This document shows, in pieces, positions 53,284-63,376 of a stretch of 64,000 bases of DNA. Where the stretch lies: the NCBI GenBank assembly GCA_009469585.1, contig SSXW01000012.1, positions 42,459 through 106,458 of the forward strand, given 5' to 3'. This stretch comes from Dechloromonas sp. Dech2017 (GTDB taxonomy: Bacteria > Pseudomonadota > Gammaproteobacteria > Burkholderiales > Rhodocyclaceae). Each line of letters opens with the position of its first letter. The stretch's first letter is position 1. The position numbers and the translations under genes were made by a program. Below the pieces are notes generated by a model, which was not told where the DNA came from, searched no databases, and saw nothing but the letters and a program-made list of their open reading frames with translations.

Positions 53284-54419
53284 AAATTGGCCTTTTTTTG
53301 GCGTTCACCGCAGCACTGCTGCTTGGTTGCCAGCAGAAATCCGACAACCCGCCGGTGCGCCAGGCGGCCGATCCGGCGCTGGTCGTCGCCTCGGCAGAAT
53401 TGCTGTCGTTGCTCAAGCTGGCCGAGGTGGGCGCCCGCCCGGTCGCCGAGACGCTGCGCGTCGCCGGCCGCATCGGCTTCGACGAGCAGCGCCTGGCCCG
53501 CATCGGCGCCACCGTCACCGGCCGCGTCACGCAGATCGACGCCCTGCTCGGCCAGGCCGTCGGCAAGGGCGATGTGCTGGCCCGCCTGAACAGCAGCGAA
53601 CTGTCCAGCCAGCAGCTGGCTTACCTGAAGGCGCGCGCCCAGCTCGAGCTTAACCGGCGTAATGTCGAGCGCGCCAAGTCGCTGTTCGAGGCCGACGTCA
53701 TCGGCGCCGCCGAACTGCAGCGCCGGGAAAGCGAGTTCCAGATTTCCGTGGCCGAAACGCGAGCCGCCGCCGACCAGCTGACTCTGCTCGGGGTCAGCCC
53801 GACCGCCATCGAGCGCCTCGGCCGGCAGGGCGCCGTCGATTCGGTGACGCCGGTGGTGTCCACCCTGGGCGGTGTCGTCGTCGAGCAGAAGTTGGCCCAG
53901 GGCCAGGTCGTGCAGCCGGCCGACGCGCTGTTCGTGGTGGCCGATCTGAGCCGGCTGTGGGCCATCGCCCAGGTACCGGAGCAGCAGGTCAGCCAGGTCA
54001 AGGTCGGCCAGTCGGTGAGCATCGAGGTGCCGGCGCTGGGCAATGAGAAACTGGTCGGCAAGCTGATTTTCGTCGGCCAGACCATCGATCCCGAAACCCG
54101 CACGGTGCTCGTGCGCACCTCCCTCGACAACGCGGACGGCCGCCTCAAGCCGGCCATGCTGGCCTCCATGCTGATCGAGGCGCGGCCGGTGGACCGCCTG
54201 GTCGTGCCGGCCAGTGCCGTGGTCCGCGAGAACGACGAGGACCATGTCTTCGTCGCCGAGGGCGATGCCGCCTTCCGCCTGCTCAAGGTCAAGCTCGGGC
54301 CTGAGCAGGGCGGCATCCGCGTCGTCCAGTCCGGGCTCAAGGGCGGCGAGCGGCTGGTGGTCGACGGTGCTTTCCACCTCAACAACGAGCGTAACCGTCA
54401 GGAGATGGAAGGATCGTGA
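53280..54419 (+). CDS. RND efflux periplasmic adaptor (CzcB/CusB-like lipoprotein)
   Basis: 379 residues. Lipobox LLGC at residue 17. A lipoyl-like/hairpin and barrel organisation follows: GATVTGRVTQIDALLGQAVGKGD (split quote, lipoyl half 1), coiled-coil hairpin about 120-175, barrel 220-300. The signal peptide (MKIGLFLAFTAALLLGC) is encoded largely by dispersed repeat copy 11. It joins the RND pump to the outer-membrane channel. The 3' end overlaps the RND start (GTGA). Confidence 0.9.
   Translation: MKIGLFLAFTAALLLGCQQKSDNPPVRQAADPALVVASAELLSLLKLAEVGARPVAETLRVAGRIGFDEQRLARIGATVTGRVTQIDALLGQAVGKGDVLARLNSSELSSQQLAYLKARAQLELNRRNVERAKSLFEADVIGAAELQRRESEFQISVAETRAAADQLTLLGVSPTAIERLGRQGAVDSVTPVVSTLGGVVVEQKLAQGQVVQPADALFVVADLSRLWAIAQVPEQQVSQVKVGQSVSIEVPALGNEKLVGKLIFVGQTIDPETRTVLVRTSLDNADGRLKPAMLASMLIEARPVDRLVVPASAVVRENDEDHVFVAEGDAAFRLLKVKLGPEQGGIRVVQSGLKGGERLVVDGAFHLNNERNRQEMEGS
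53284..53313 (+). repeat. Dispersed GTCGAC-core repeat, copy 11 (diverged core)
   Basis: AAATTGGCC, T7, then GGCGTTCACCGCAG. The GTCGAC is changed to GTTCAC. Encodes the signal-peptide core of the adaptor. Confidence 0.7.
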
Positions 54420-57400
54420 TCGAGTCCCTGGTTCGCGGGGCGCTCAAGCAGCGCCTGGTCGTCGCGGTGATCGCCGCGGTGTTCTTCTTTTTCGGGCTGG
54501 ATGCGGCGCGCAAGCTGTCGGTCGATGCCTTTCCCGACGTCACCAACGTCCAGGTCCAGATCGCCACCGAGGCGCCGGGCCGCTCGCCGGAGGAGGTCGA
54601 ACGCTTCGCCACCGTGCCGCTCGAGGTGGCGATGACCGGCCTGCCCGGGCTGGAGGAAATGCGTTCGCTGAACAAGCCGGGGCTGTCGCTGATCACCCTG
54701 GTCTTCAGCGACAAGACCAACGTCTATTTCGCCCGCCAGCTGGTCATGGAGCGCCTGCTCGAAGTCGGCTCGCGGCTGCCGCCCGGCATCACGCCGGTGC
54801 TCGGCCCGGTGTCCACCGGCCTCGGCGAGGTTTACCAATACACGCTGGAAAAGGCCGACGACGGCGACCGCGCCCTGAGCGAGACCGAGCTGATGCAGCG
54901 CCGGATCGTCCAGGACTGGGTGGTGCGCCCGCTGCTGCGCTCGATTTCCGGCGTCGCCGAGATCAATTCGCAGGGCGGCTACGCCAAGCAGTACCAGGTG
55001 CTGGTCAATCCCGACGCGCTGCGCCATTTCGGCCTGAGCGTTGCCGACGTCTACCAGGCGGTCGGCCGCAACAACGCCAACGCCGGCGGCGGCATCCTGC
55101 CGCAATACGCCGAGCAGTACCTGATCCGCGGCGTCGGCCTGGTGCGCGACCTGGAGGATCTGCGGGCCATCGTGCTCAAGGAGAAGGATGGCGTGCCGGT
55201 CCATGTCCGCGACGTGGCCGAGGTCCAGATCGGCCACGAGGTGCGCCAGGGGGCGGTGATCAAGAACGGCACGACGGAGGCGGTCGGCGGCATCGTCATG
55301 ATGATCGCCGGCGGCAATGCCAAGGATGTGGTCAGCCGGGTCAAGGCCCGGGTTGAGGAAATCAACGCCAAGGGCATGCTGCCCGATGGCCTGAAGATCG
55401 CCGCCTACTACGACCGTTCGGAACTGGTCGATGCGGCGCTGTGGACGGTGACCAAGGTGCTGCTCGAAGGCGTAGTGCTGGTCGTCGTCGTCCTCTTCCT
55501 GTTCCTCGGCGACGTGCGTTCGTCGCTGATCGTCGTCGCCACCCTGGTCCTCACCCCGCTACTCACCTTCGCGGCGATGAACCAGCTCGGCATCTCGGCC
55601 AACCTGATGTCGCTGGGCGGCCTGGCCATCGCCATCGGCCTGATGGTGGACGGCTCGGTGGTGGTCGTCGAGAACGCCTTCCTGCAGCTCGGGCGCCATG
55701 CCAACAAGGGCGAAAGCCCGCTGCGGGTGATCCTGCACGCCGTGGTCGAGGTGGCGACGCCGGTCATCTTCGGCGTCGGCATCATCATCCTCGTCTTCCT
55801 GCCGCTGATGACCCTGCAGGGCATGGAGGGCAAGATGTTCGCGCCGCTCGCCTACACCATCGCCATCGCGCTCGGCATCTCGCTGATCCTGTCGATGACG
55901 CTGACCCCGGTGATGTCGACCTACCTGCTCAAGCCGCCGGCCCACGACGGCGATCACGACACGAAGCTGATCGCCGCCATGAAGGTGCGCTACCTGAAAA
56001 TGCTGCACTGGGCGCTCGGCAACGAGCGCAAGACGGTCAGCCTGGCGGTCGGCGCTTTTGTCGTCACCGTCGGCATGCTGCCCTTCCTCGGCACCGCCTT
56101 CATTCCCGAGATGAAGGAGGGGTCGGTGGTGCCCGGCATCAACCGGGTGCCCAACATCTCGCTCGACGAGTCGATCAAGATGGAAATGGAGGCGATGCGC
56201 CTGGTCATGCAGGTGCCCGGCGTCAAGTCGGCGGTGTCCGGCGTCGGCCGCGGCGAGTCGCCGGCCGACCCGCAGGGGCCGAACGAATCGACCCCCATCG
56301 TCAGCCTCAAGCCGCGCAGCGAGTGGCCGGCCGGGTGGAACCAGGACGATATCCAGGAGGCCATGCGTGACAAGCTGAAAGGCCTGCCCGGCGTGCAGAT
56401 CGTCATGGCCCAGCCGATTTCCGACCGGGTCGACGAAATGGTCACCGGCGTGCGTTCCGACATCGCCGTCAAGGTCTTCGGCGACGATCTCGACCAGTTG
56501 AAGAAGGTCGCCGGCCAGATCGGCAAGCTCGCCCAGACCCTGCAGGGCGCGCAGGACCTGCGCATCGAGCGGATCAGCGGCCAGCAGTACCTGTCGGTGG
56601 ATATCGACCGCCAGGCGATCGCTCGCCTCGGCCTGAACGTGGCCGACGTCAACGACGTGCTGGAGACGGCCATCGGCGGCAAGGTGGCGACCGAAATCTT
56701 CGAGGGCGAGCGCCGCTTCCCCGGCGTCGTCCGTTTGCCGGAGCGCTTCCGCAACAACATCGAGGCCATTTCCAACGTCCAGATCACCTCGCCGAACGGC
56801 GCCCAGGTGCGTCTCGCCGATGTCGCCAAGATCCGCGTCATGGACGGCCCGGCGCAGATTTCCCGGGAACTCGGCAAACGCCGCATCGTGGTCGGCGTCA
56901 ACGTCAAGGACCGCGACCTGGGCAGCTTCGTCGCCGAGCTGCAGAAGAAGGTCGAGGCCCAGATCAAGCTGCCGGAAGGCTATTACCTGGAGTGGGGCGG
57001 CCAGTTCCAGAACATGGAGCGGGCGCTCGGCCACCTGACGGTGATCATCCCGATCACCATCGCCGCCATCTTCTTCCTGCTCTTCCTGCTCTTCAACTCG
57101 CTGCGCTTCGCGACGCTGATCATCACCGTGCTGCCCTTCGCCTCGATCGGCGGCATCATCGGCCTGTTCGTCAGCCGCGAATACCTGTCGGTACCGGCCT
57201 CGGTCGGCTTCATCGCGCTGTGGGGCATCGCCGTGCTCAACGGGGTGGTGCTGGTGTCGTACATTCGCGGCTTGCGGGAGGAGGGGCGGAGCGTGCGCCA
57301 GGCGGTCGTCGAGGGCGCCGCGCTGCGCTTCCGGCCGGTCATGATGACGGCGACGGTGGCCATGCTCGGCCTGATCCCCTTCCTGTTTTCCAGCGGACCG

Positions 57401-57526
57401 GGGTCGGAAGTGCAGCGGCCGCTGGCCATCGTGGTGATCGGCGGCCTGATCACCTCGACGTTGCTGACCCTGGTCGTCCTGCCGACCATTTACCGCTGGT
57501 TTGACGAGGAAGAGGTGGAAGCATGA
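54416..57526 (+). CDS. Heavy-metal RND pump (CzcA/CusA family)
   Basis: 1036 residues, the usual length, starting at GTG 54416. Twelve helices with two large periplasmic loops (about 35-335 and 555-860). TM4 carries GLMVDGSVVVVEN, the HME-type D-E motif. PFASIGGIIGLF and the TM11-12 region FRPVMMTATVAMLGLIP are typical. It exports divalent or monovalent metal ions by proton exchange. Which metal (Cu/Ag, Zn/Co/Cd) is not decided by sequence. It overlaps the PII-like gene by 4 bp. Confidence 0.94.
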   Translation: MIESLVRGALKQRLVVAVIAAVFFFFGLDAARKLSVDAFPDVTNVQVQIATEAPGRSPEEVERFATVPLEVAMTGLPGLEEMRSLNKPGLSLITLVFSDKTNVYFARQLVMERLLEVGSRLPPGITPVLGPVSTGLGEVYQYTLEKADDGDRALSETELMQRRIVQDWVVRPLLRSISGVAEINSQGGYAKQYQVLVNPDALRHFGLSVADVYQAVGRNNANAGGGILPQYAEQYLIRGVGLVRDLEDLRAIVLKEKDGVPVHVRDVAEVQIGHEVRQGAVIKNGTTEAVGGIVMMIAGGNAKDVVSRVKARVEEINAKGMLPDGLKIAAYYDRSELVDAALWTVTKVLLEGVVLVVVVLFLFLGDVRSSLIVVATLVLTPLLTFAAMNQLGISANLMSLGGLAIAIGLMVDGSVVVVENAFLQLGRHANKGESPLRVILHAVVEVATPVIFGVGIIILVFLPLMTLQGMEGKMFAPLAYTIAIALGISLILSMTLTPVMSTYLLKPPAHDGDHDTKLIAAMKVRYLKMLHWALGNERKTVSLAVGAFVVTVGMLPFLGTAFIPEMKEGSVVPGINRVPNISLDESIKMEMEAMRLVMQVPGVKSAVSGVGRGESPADPQGPNESTPIVSLKPRSEWPAGWNQDDIQEAMRDKLKGLPGVQIVMAQPISDRVDEMVTGVRSDIAVKVFGDDLDQLKKVAGQIGKLAQTLQGAQDLRIERISGQQYLSVDIDRQAIARLGLNVADVNDVLETAIGGKVATEIFEGERRFPGVVRLPERFRNNIEAISNVQITSPNGAQVRLADVAKIRVMDGPAQISRELGKRRIVVGVNVKDRDLGSFVAELQKKVEAQIKLPEGYYLEWGGQFQNMERALGHLTVIIPITIAAIFFLLFLLFNSLRFATLIITVLPFASIGGIIGLFVSREYLSVPASVGFIALWGIAVLNGVVLVSYIRGLREEGRSVRQAVVEGAALRFRPVMMTATVAMLGLIPFLFSSGPGSEVQRPLAIVVIGGLITSTLLTLVVLPTIYRWFDEEEVEA

Positions 57527-57861
57527 AGGAAATCAAGGCAGTCATTCGCCCCAACAAGCTGGCGGCCCTGCGCGAGGCGCTGATCGTCATGCCCGGTTTC
57601 CCCGGCATGACGGTGAGCAAGGTCGAGGGCTGCAGCGCGCCGCAGCGCCATGTCGCGGCCAAGGTGCGGGTCAAGGACGAGCTGACCGACTACTCGCCCA
57701 AGGTGCGCATCGAGATCGTCGCCCCCGACGACGTTGCCGAGCAGCTCTTCCAGCGCATCAGCGAGGTGGCCCAGACCGGCCATTACGGCGACGGGTTGGT
57801 GTGGATCACGCCGGTCGAGCGGGCCGCTTTCATTTTCAAGACGACCCCCGGGCCGGAATGA
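57523..57861 (+). CDS. PII-like signal protein linked to metal efflux
   Basis: 112 residues. The GlnB fold is recognisable: MKEIKAVIRPNKLAALREAL, then KVRIEIVAPDDVAEQLF and GHYGDGLVWITPVERAA (residues about 60-100, with the B-loop-like TGHYGDG). The T-loop is short and lacks the Tyr51 uridylylation site of GlnB. It is coupled by overlap (ATGA) to the RND gene. PII-like proteins in this place may sense metal or bind the pump; the function is inferred from neighbourhood. Confidence 0.85.
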   Translation: MKEIKAVIRPNKLAALREALIVMPGFPGMTVSKVEGCSAPQRHVAAKVRVKDELTDYSPKVRIEIVAPDDVAEQLFQRISEVAQTGHYGDGLVWITPVERAAFIFKTTPGPE

Positions 57862-57980
57862 TCTTTATGCAAAAAGGGTGTTTTTGGCAAATGCGGGAGA
57901 TTTCACAGTAGTTTCTTGCAGAATTTTTTACAATTTCGACTCATTGGATTGCCCGAAAGGGCCGAGGTCAGTCGATTTTC

Positions 57981-58595
57981 ATGAATATTCCGCATCATCC
58001 GCCTGCTGGTGCCGCTCCGATGTCGGGGCGCGCCTTGCAGGAGGGCATCGCCAGCCTGTCGCGCGGCATCTGTTTCCGGGAGGCCTCGCTCGACATGGTG
58101 CTCAGCATCCTGACCGAGTCGGCGGCCAAGATGGCCGGTGTCGGGCGGGCCAGCATCTGGGCGCTGACCGAAGGCCAGTCGGAACTGCGCTGCCTCAGCC
58201 TCTACGAGACGGCGAGTGGTCGTCACGTCAAGGGCGACAGCGTCCGCGCCGAGGACTATCCGGTGTATTTCGAGGCGTTGCGCAATGGCGGCGGGCTGGC
58301 CGCTGACGATGCGCTGCTCCATCCGCTGACCGCCGAGTTCGCCGCCGACTATCTTCCCCGCCACAATGTGACGGCGGTGCTCGATGCGCCGATCCACATT
58401 CGCGGTGCGCTGCAGGGGGTGTTCTGCCTCGAGCAGGTCGGCGCCCGCCGGCCATGGACCATCTCCTGCCAGCTTTTCGCCCAGGCCGTGGCCAATCTGG
58501 TGACCCTGGCCCTCGTCGAGTACGAGGCGGAAGAGGCCAGGCGGCAGGCGCAGGCGGCCAGCGAACAGCTGCGGGCCGCTGCCGGCGCGGCGTAG
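57981..58595 (+). CDS. GAF-domain protein
   Basis: 204 residues: GAF fold from about 20 to 185 (FREASLDMVLSILTESAAKMAG; VTAVLDAPIHIRGALQGVFCLEQ), short Ala/Gln coiled C-terminus (QAQAASEQLRAAAGAA). A free-standing sensor without an output domain. Such proteins often feed cyclase or kinase partners. Its leader (57862-57980) is AT-rich with no strong hairpin. Convergent with the gene at 58669. Confidence 0.8.
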   Translation: MNIPHHPPAGAAPMSGRALQEGIASLSRGICFREASLDMVLSILTESAAKMAGVGRASIWALTEGQSELRCLSLYETASGRHVKGDSVRAEDYPVYFEALRNGGGLAADDALLHPLTAEFAADYLPRHNVTAVLDAPIHIRGALQGVFCLEQVGARRPWTISCQLFAQAVANLVTLALVEYEAEEARRQAQAASEQLRAAAGAA

Positions 58596-58654
58596 CGGCG
58601 GGTCTGTAGCGGACTTCGCCATCGGCCGGCGTCGGGTAGCCGGCCACGAATTTC

Positions 58655-58686
58655 AAATTTTGGCTTTTTTAACCGTCGACCGCGGC
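58655..58686 (+). repeat. Dispersed GTCGAC-core repeat, copy 12
   Basis: AAATTTTGGC, T6, AACCGTCGACCGCGG. It lies between convergent stops and overlaps the last codons (AAVDG) of the gene at 58669. Confidence 0.9.
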
Positions 58687-59421
58687 AATCGCCTCGGCCA
58701 GCCGGTCGATCAGCGTTTCCAGCGCCTGCTGGTGCCCGGTGGCATCCAGTTCGGCCGCATGGCGGCCGGCGTAGTCGGCCAGTTGGCGGGCGAGGCGCAC
58801 GATTTCCGGGACTTCCGCCAGATCGGCCTGGGTGGCCAGTCGGTGGGCTTCGCTGGTCAGCGCGCAGGCGTCGGGTGGCAGCGCGGCAAGGGCGTCCCGG
58901 AGCAGGGCCAGCTGCTCGCCGGCATCTTCGAGAAAAAGTCGGTCGATGGCTGCCGAGCGCGCGCTGTCCTGGGCGCTGGCCGGGACGCTGTCGAGCCGCC
59001 TGGCGAAATGGCGGGCCCGTTCGCCGAACAATTCATGCTCCAGCCCGGCCGGGTCGACCAGGCATTCGGTGCAGGCGCTCAGCGCGGCGACCAGGCGGGC
59101 CGGCGGGGCGTCATCCTCCAGCCGGTCGGCGGCGCCAGCCAGGGCCTCGCCGAGATGCAGGCAGTCGGCGTCGGCCGTTTCCAGGGCGATGCCGTACAAG
59201 CTGAAAATGGCCGGCCTGAGCGGCCCATAACCGGTGGCGTGGCGGTTGGCCCAGGCCGCTTGCAGGGCCTCGCCGGCGGCCACCCAGCGGGCATTAACCG
59301 CCGGGTCGAAGCGCGGCGGCCGGGGGCGGGCCAGCCATGGCAGGATGTCGGCGGTGGCGGCCAGCGTCGGATCCAGCGCCGCCCGGCTATCCTCGAGATC
59401 GTCGTCGGGGAGGTCGGCCAT
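58669..59421 (-). CDS. Helical protein of unknown function, possibly Hpt-like
   Basis: 250 residues, mostly Ala/Leu-rich helices without membrane segments. The region TSEAHRLATQADLAEVPEIV (about 193-212) faintly resembles an Hpt phosphotransfer box (H-x-L-x-x), but the Lys-Gly that usually follows is missing. The C-terminal AAVDG codons are part of repeat copy 12. It follows a VOC gene by 6 bp in a row with lgt. Function not known. Confidence 0.7.
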   Translation of the reverse strand: MADLPDDDLEDSRAALDPTLAATADILPWLARPRPPRFDPAVNARWVAAGEALQAAWANRHATGYGPLRPAIFSLYGIALETADADCLHLGEALAGAADRLEDDAPPARLVAALSACTECLVDPAGLEHELFGERARHFARRLDSVPASAQDSARSAAIDRLFLEDAGEQLALLRDALAALPPDACALTSEAHRLATQADLAEVPEIVRLARQLADYAGRHAAELDATGHQQALETLIDRLAEAIAAVDG

Positions 59422-59427
59422 CCAGCC

Positions 59428-59904
59428 TTATTGGCCGGCCAGGCGGGCGAAAGCGGCGACCACTTCGGGCGGTGCCTGGACCAGTTCGATCAACACGCCT
59501 TCGCCGCCGATCGGGAATTCCTCGTTGCCCTTGGGGTGCAGGAAGGTGATGTCGAAGCCGGCGGCGCCTTTGCGGATGCCGCCCGGGGCGAAGCGCACGC
59601 CGTTGGCCGACAGCCAGTCGACGGCCTTGGGCAGGTCGTCGATCCACAGCCCGACGTGGTTGAGCGGCGTCGTATGGACGGCGGGCTTCTTTTCCGGGTC
59701 GAGCGGCTGCATCAGGTCGACCTCGACCTTGAACGGGCCGCTGCCCATGGCGCAGATATCCTCGTCGACGTTCTCGCGCTCGGAAACGAAGGTGCTGCTC
59801 ACCTCGAGGCCGAACATGTCCACCCACAGGGTGCGCAGTTTGGCCTTGGAAGGGCCGCCGATGGCGATTTGCTGGATGCCGAGAACCTTGAACGGACGTG
59901 TCAT
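59428..59904 (-). CDS. VOC (glyoxalase/dioxygenase) family protein
   Basis: 158 residues. Paired beta-alpha-beta-beta-beta units: [20 protein letters not shown] (first) and [20 protein letters not shown] (second), with ligands probably His in NHVGLW and Glu in the last strand (GVLIELVQ). Metal-dependent VOC enzymes act on many substrates, so no reaction is given. It lies 40 bp after lgt in the same direction. Confidence 0.85.
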   Translation of the reverse strand: MTRPFKVLGIQQIAIGGPSKAKLRTLWVDMFGLEVSSTFVSERENVDEDICAMGSGPFKVEVDLMQPLDPEKKPAVHTTPLNHVGLWIDDLPKAVDWLSANGVRFAPGGIRKGAAGFDITFLHPKGNEEFPIGGEGVLIELVQAPPEVVAAFARLAGQ

Positions 59905-59944
59905 GAGGCGACTCCTGTCGACAGAATGAATTGGTAATCCATAA

Positions 59945-60736
59945 TTATAGAGCTTTCCTGCGGCTGGCGACGAACAGCAGGCCGAGGCCGATTACGACCA
60001 TCGGCAGCGACAGCCACTGCCCCATGCTGATCGTGTACGACTGGCCGAAGATGCCGTGGTCGGGTTCGCGGAAGAATTCGGTGAAAAAGCGGCAGGTGCC
60101 GTAGCCGATCAGGAAAAGGCCGGAGACGGCACCGCGTTGCCGCGGTCGACGGGAAAAAAGCCACAAAATCGCAAACAGCAGCAAGCCTTCGAGGCCGATG
60201 TGGTAGAGCTGCGAGGGGTGGCGCGGCTGCAGGTCGCCGGCTTGCGGAAAGACCATGGCCCAGGGCAGGCTGGCGTCGGCCACCCGGCCCCACAGTTCGC
60301 CGTTGATGAAATTGCCCAGTCGTCCGGCGGCCAGGCCGAGGGGCACCAGCGGCGCGATGAAATCGGTCAGGTCCCACCAGTTTTGCCCGGACTTCCTGGC
60401 CCACAGCGCCATGGCGACCAGCACGCCGAGAAAGCCGCCATGGAAGCTCATGCCGCCTTTCCAGACGGCGACGATTTCCAGCGGATGTTCAAGGAAATAG
60501 GCCGGCTCGTAGAACAGAACCTGGCCCAGGCGACCGCCGACGATGACCCCGAGCATGCCGTAGAAGAGCAGGTCGTCGAGCTGTTCGACGCTGAGGATGC
60601 TCGGCCGGCTGCGGATGCGCAGGCGGCCAAGCCAGATAAATTGAACGAATGCGACCAGATACATCAAACCGTACCAGCGCACCGAGAGCGGGCCGACTGA
60701 GAAAGCGACGGGGTCGAACTGGGGATGAACAAGCAT
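59945..60736 (-). CDS. lgt: Prolipoprotein diacylglyceryl transferase
   Basis: 263 residues, seven helices. Key family segments: [11 protein letters not shown] with catalytic-region His (about 98), and [15 protein letters not shown] (about 137-151). It transfers diacylglycerol from phosphatidylglycerol to the lipobox Cys of prolipoproteins, several of which are encoded here. Repeat copy 13 is in frame at [12 protein letters not shown], where other Lgt proteins have a similar basic loop, so no insertion occurred. It is divergent from ilvD by 90 bp. Confidence 0.95.
   Translation of the reverse strand: MLVHPQFDPVAFSVGPLSVRWYGLMYLVAFVQFIWLGRLRIRSRPSILSVEQLDDLLFYGMLGVIVGGRLGQVLFYEPAYFLEHPLEIVAVWKGGMSFHGGFLGVLVAMALWARKSGQNWWDLTDFIAPLVPLGLAAGRLGNFINGELWGRVADASLPWAMVFPQAGDLQPRHPSQLYHIGLEGLLLFAILWLFSRRPRQRGAVSGLFLIGYGTCRFFTEFFREPDHGIFGQSYTISMGQWLSLPMVVIGLGLLFVASRRKAL
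60140..60169 (-). repeat. Dispersed GTCGAC-core repeat, copy 13
   Basis: Minus orientation: GATTTTGTGGC, T6, CCCGTCGACCGCGG. In frame in lgt, in a loop between helices. Confidence 0.9.
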
Positions 60737-60826
60737 TGACGGGTGCGGAGTGGGCTAGAATTAGCCGATTATAGTTCGCGCCATTTGCAACCGGATTTCG
60801 GCGCCCGGATCAAGACGGAGATTTCC

Positions 60827-62683
60827 ATGCCCCAATACCGTTCCCGCACCTCCACCCACGGCCGCAACATGGCCGGCGCCCGCGCCCTGTGGCGCGCCAC
60901 CGGCATGAAGGACGGCGATTTCGGCAAGCCGATCATCGCCGTGGTGAACAGCTTCACCCAATTCGTTCCCGGCCACGTGCATCTCAAGGACCTGGGGCAA
61001 CTGGTCGCCCGCGAGATCGAGGCGGCCGGCGGCATCGCCAAGGAATTCAACACCATCGCCATCGACGACGGCATCGCCATGGGCCACAACGGCATGCTCT
61101 ACTCGCTGCCCAGCCGCGACCTGATCGCCGACTCCGTCGAATACATGGTCAACGCCCACTGCGCCGACGCCATGGTCTGCATCTCCAACTGCGACAAGAT
61201 CACCCCGGGCATGCTGATGGCCGCCATGCGCCTCAACATCCCGGTCATCTTCGTCTCCGGCGGCCCGATGGAAGCGGGCAAGGTCAAGATCGAGGGCAAT
61301 GTCGTGCACCTCGATCTGGTCGACGCCATGGTCAAGGCGGCCGACGCCTCGGTGTCGCAGGCCGACCTCGACGAGATCGAGCGCTCCGCCTGCCCGACCT
61401 GCGGCTCCTGCTCCGGCATGTTCACCGCCAACTCGATGAACTGCCTGACCGAAGCCTTCGGCCTCAGTCTGCCCGGCAACGGTACCGTCGTCGCCACCCA
61501 CGCCGACCGCAAGCAGCTTTTCCTGCGCGCCGGCCGCCAGATCGTCGAGCTGTGCAAGCGCTACTACGAGCAGGAAGACGCTTCGGTCCTGCCCCGCGCC
61601 ATCGCCAGCAAGGCCGCCTTCGAAAACGCCATGACACTGGACGTCGCGATGGGCGGCTCGACCAACACCGTGCTGCACATCCTGGCCGCCGCCCAGGAAG
61701 CCGGCGTCGATTTCACCATGGCCGACATCGACCGCATTTCGCGCTCGGTGCCCTGCCTGTGCAAGGTGGCGCCGATGACCGACAAGTACCACATCGAGGA
61801 CGTGCACCGCGCCGGCGGCATCATGGCCATTCTCGGCGAACTCGACCGGGCCGGCCTGATCCGTCGCGAGGTGCCGACGGTGCATACCAAGACCTTGGGT
61901 GAAGCGATCGATCGCTGGGACGTGGTCCGCGAGCACGACGTCAAGGTGCACGAATTCTTCAAGGCGTCGCCGGGCGGCGTGCCGACCCAGGTTGCCTTCT
62001 CGCAGGATCGTCGCTTCCATGAACTCGATCTCGATCGCAGTCACGGCTGCATCCGCAACCGGGCCAGCGCCTTTTCCCAGGAGGGCGGACTGGCCGTGCT
62101 CTACGGCAACATCGCCGAGGACGGCTGCATCGTCAAGACGGCCGGGGTCGATGAATCGATCTGGAAATTCACCGGCCGGGCCCGCGTCTTCGAAAGCCAG
62201 GATGCTGCGGTCGACGCGATTCTGGGTGAAAAAATCAAAGCCGGGGATGTCGTCGTCATCCGCTACGAAGGCCCCAAAGGTGGCCCCGGCATGCAGGAAA
62301 TGCTCTATCCGACTTCCTACCTGAAGTCGATGGGTCTCGGCAAGGCGTGCGCCCTGCTCACTGACGGCCGTTTCTCGGGCGGCACCTCCGGCCTGTCGAT
62401 CGGCCACGCCTCGCCGGAAGCGGCCGACGGCGGCGCCATCGGCCTGGTCGAGGAGGGTGATACGATCGAGATCGACATCCCCAATCGTCGCATCCACCTG
62501 GCCGTCACCGATGCCGAACTAGCCGCCCGGCGCAGCGCCATGGAAGCCCGCGGCGAGGCCGCCTGGCAGCCGGCCGCCCGCCAGCGCACCGTCTCGGCTG
62601 CCCTGCAGGCCTACGCCCTGATGGCCACCTCGGCCGACAAGGGAGCGGTGCGCAACATCAAGCAGATCCAGCGTCGGTCATGA
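60827..62683 (+). CDS. ilvD: Dihydroxy-acid dehydratase
   Basis: 618 residues from the ATG at 60827 (CGGAGATTTCC upstream). IlvD signatures [12 protein letters not shown] (about 122-133) and [19 protein letters not shown] (about 195-213) hold the iron-sulfur-binding Cys. It dehydrates dihydroxy-isovalerate and dihydroxy-methylvalerate to keto acids, a late step of branched-chain amino-acid synthesis. Its stop overlaps the LysE-type gene (ATGA). Confidence 0.96.
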   Translation: MPQYRSRTSTHGRNMAGARALWRATGMKDGDFGKPIIAVVNSFTQFVPGHVHLKDLGQLVAREIEAAGGIAKEFNTIAIDDGIAMGHNGMLYSLPSRDLIADSVEYMVNAHCADAMVCISNCDKITPGMLMAAMRLNIPVIFVSGGPMEAGKVKIEGNVVHLDLVDAMVKAADASVSQADLDEIERSACPTCGSCSGMFTANSMNCLTEAFGLSLPGNGTVVATHADRKQLFLRAGRQIVELCKRYYEQEDASVLPRAIASKAAFENAMTLDVAMGGSTNTVLHILAAAQEAGVDFTMADIDRISRSVPCLCKVAPMTDKYHIEDVHRAGGIMAILGELDRAGLIRREVPTVHTKTLGEAIDRWDVVREHDVKVHEFFKASPGGVPTQVAFSQDRRFHELDLDRSHGCIRNRASAFSQEGGLAVLYGNIAEDGCIVKTAGVDESIWKFTGRARVFESQDAAVDAILGEKIKAGDVVVIRYEGPKGGPGMQEMLYPTSYLKSMGLGKACALLTDGRFSGGTSGLSIGHASPEAADGGAIGLVEEGDTIEIDIPNRRIHLAVTDAELAARRSAMEARGEAAWQPAARQRTVSAALQAYALMATSADKGAVRNIKQIQRRS

Positions 62684-63297
62684 CCCTGGCCGTCTGGCTC
62701 GCCTTCCTGCTGGCCTCCGTGCTTATCGCGGTGACGCCGGGGCCGGGAGCGGTGATCAGCATGAGCACCGGCGTCCGGCACGGCTACTGGTCCGCCCTGT
62801 CCGTCATCGCCGGCCTGCAGGCGGCAATTCTCGTGCACCTGGGTATCGTCGGGCTCGGGCTGGGGGCCGTGTTGGCCACCTCGGAAACCGCCTTCATGGT
62901 GGTCAAGTTCGTCGGCGCCGCCTATCTGGTCTGGCTCGGCATACAAAAATGGCGGGCGCCGGCCGTTCCGGTCGACGCCGGCTTGCCGGCGGTTCGGCGC
63001 CATGGCTTGTTCCTGCAGGGCATGCTGGTCAACCTGACCAATCCCAAGGCGGTCATCTTCATCGGCGCCCTGGTTCCCCAGTTCGTCAATGCCGCCGCCC
63101 CAGCGTTGCCGCAGTACGCCCTGATCGCCGCCACCCTGTGCCTGACCGATGTGGTGGTCATGTCGATCTACGCCCTGGCGGCGGCCCGGCTGGGGCGCTG
63201 GTTGCATGACCCGCAGGCGGTCCGGCTGCAGAATCGCCTGTTTGGCGGCCTCTTCGTTTCAGCCGGCGCCTTGCTTGCCGGTGCCTCCCGCAATTGA
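62680..63297 (+). CDS. LysE/RhtB-family amino-acid exporter
   Basis: 205 residues with about six helices. Family motifs: [18 protein letters not shown] (about 17-34), [12 protein letters not shown] and [18 protein letters not shown]. It exports amino acids or similar compounds; coupling to ilvD by a 4-bp overlap suggests relief of branched-chain amino-acid excess (inference). Confidence 0.92.
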   Translation: MTLAVWLAFLLASVLIAVTPGPGAVISMSTGVRHGYWSALSVIAGLQAAILVHLGIVGLGLGAVLATSETAFMVVKFVGAAYLVWLGIQKWRAPAVPVDAGLPAVRRHGLFLQGMLVNLTNPKAVIFIGALVPQFVNAAAPALPQYALIAATLCLTDVVVMSIYALAAARLGRWLHDPQAVRLQNRLFGGLFVSAGALLAGASRN

Positions 63298-63376
63298 TGC
63301 CCGGTCGAGGTCAACGTCTGCGCCGACCCGTGCGTTATTGAGGCACGGATGCTGGCGCCAAGCGTCTGAATGGCTG

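Noticed and set aside
60736..60761. TTGACG and TAGAAT boxes before ilvD
   Set aside because: Only 14 bp apart, too short for a usual sigma70 promoter; not listed as a feature.
62206..62242. GCGGTCGACGCG followed by an A6 tract in ilvD
   Set aside because: Spacing between core and tract is wrong by about 10 bp; probably chance.
60761..62497. 578-residue minus-strand frame opposite ilvD
   Set aside because: Antisense shadow; ilvD carries all expected motifs.
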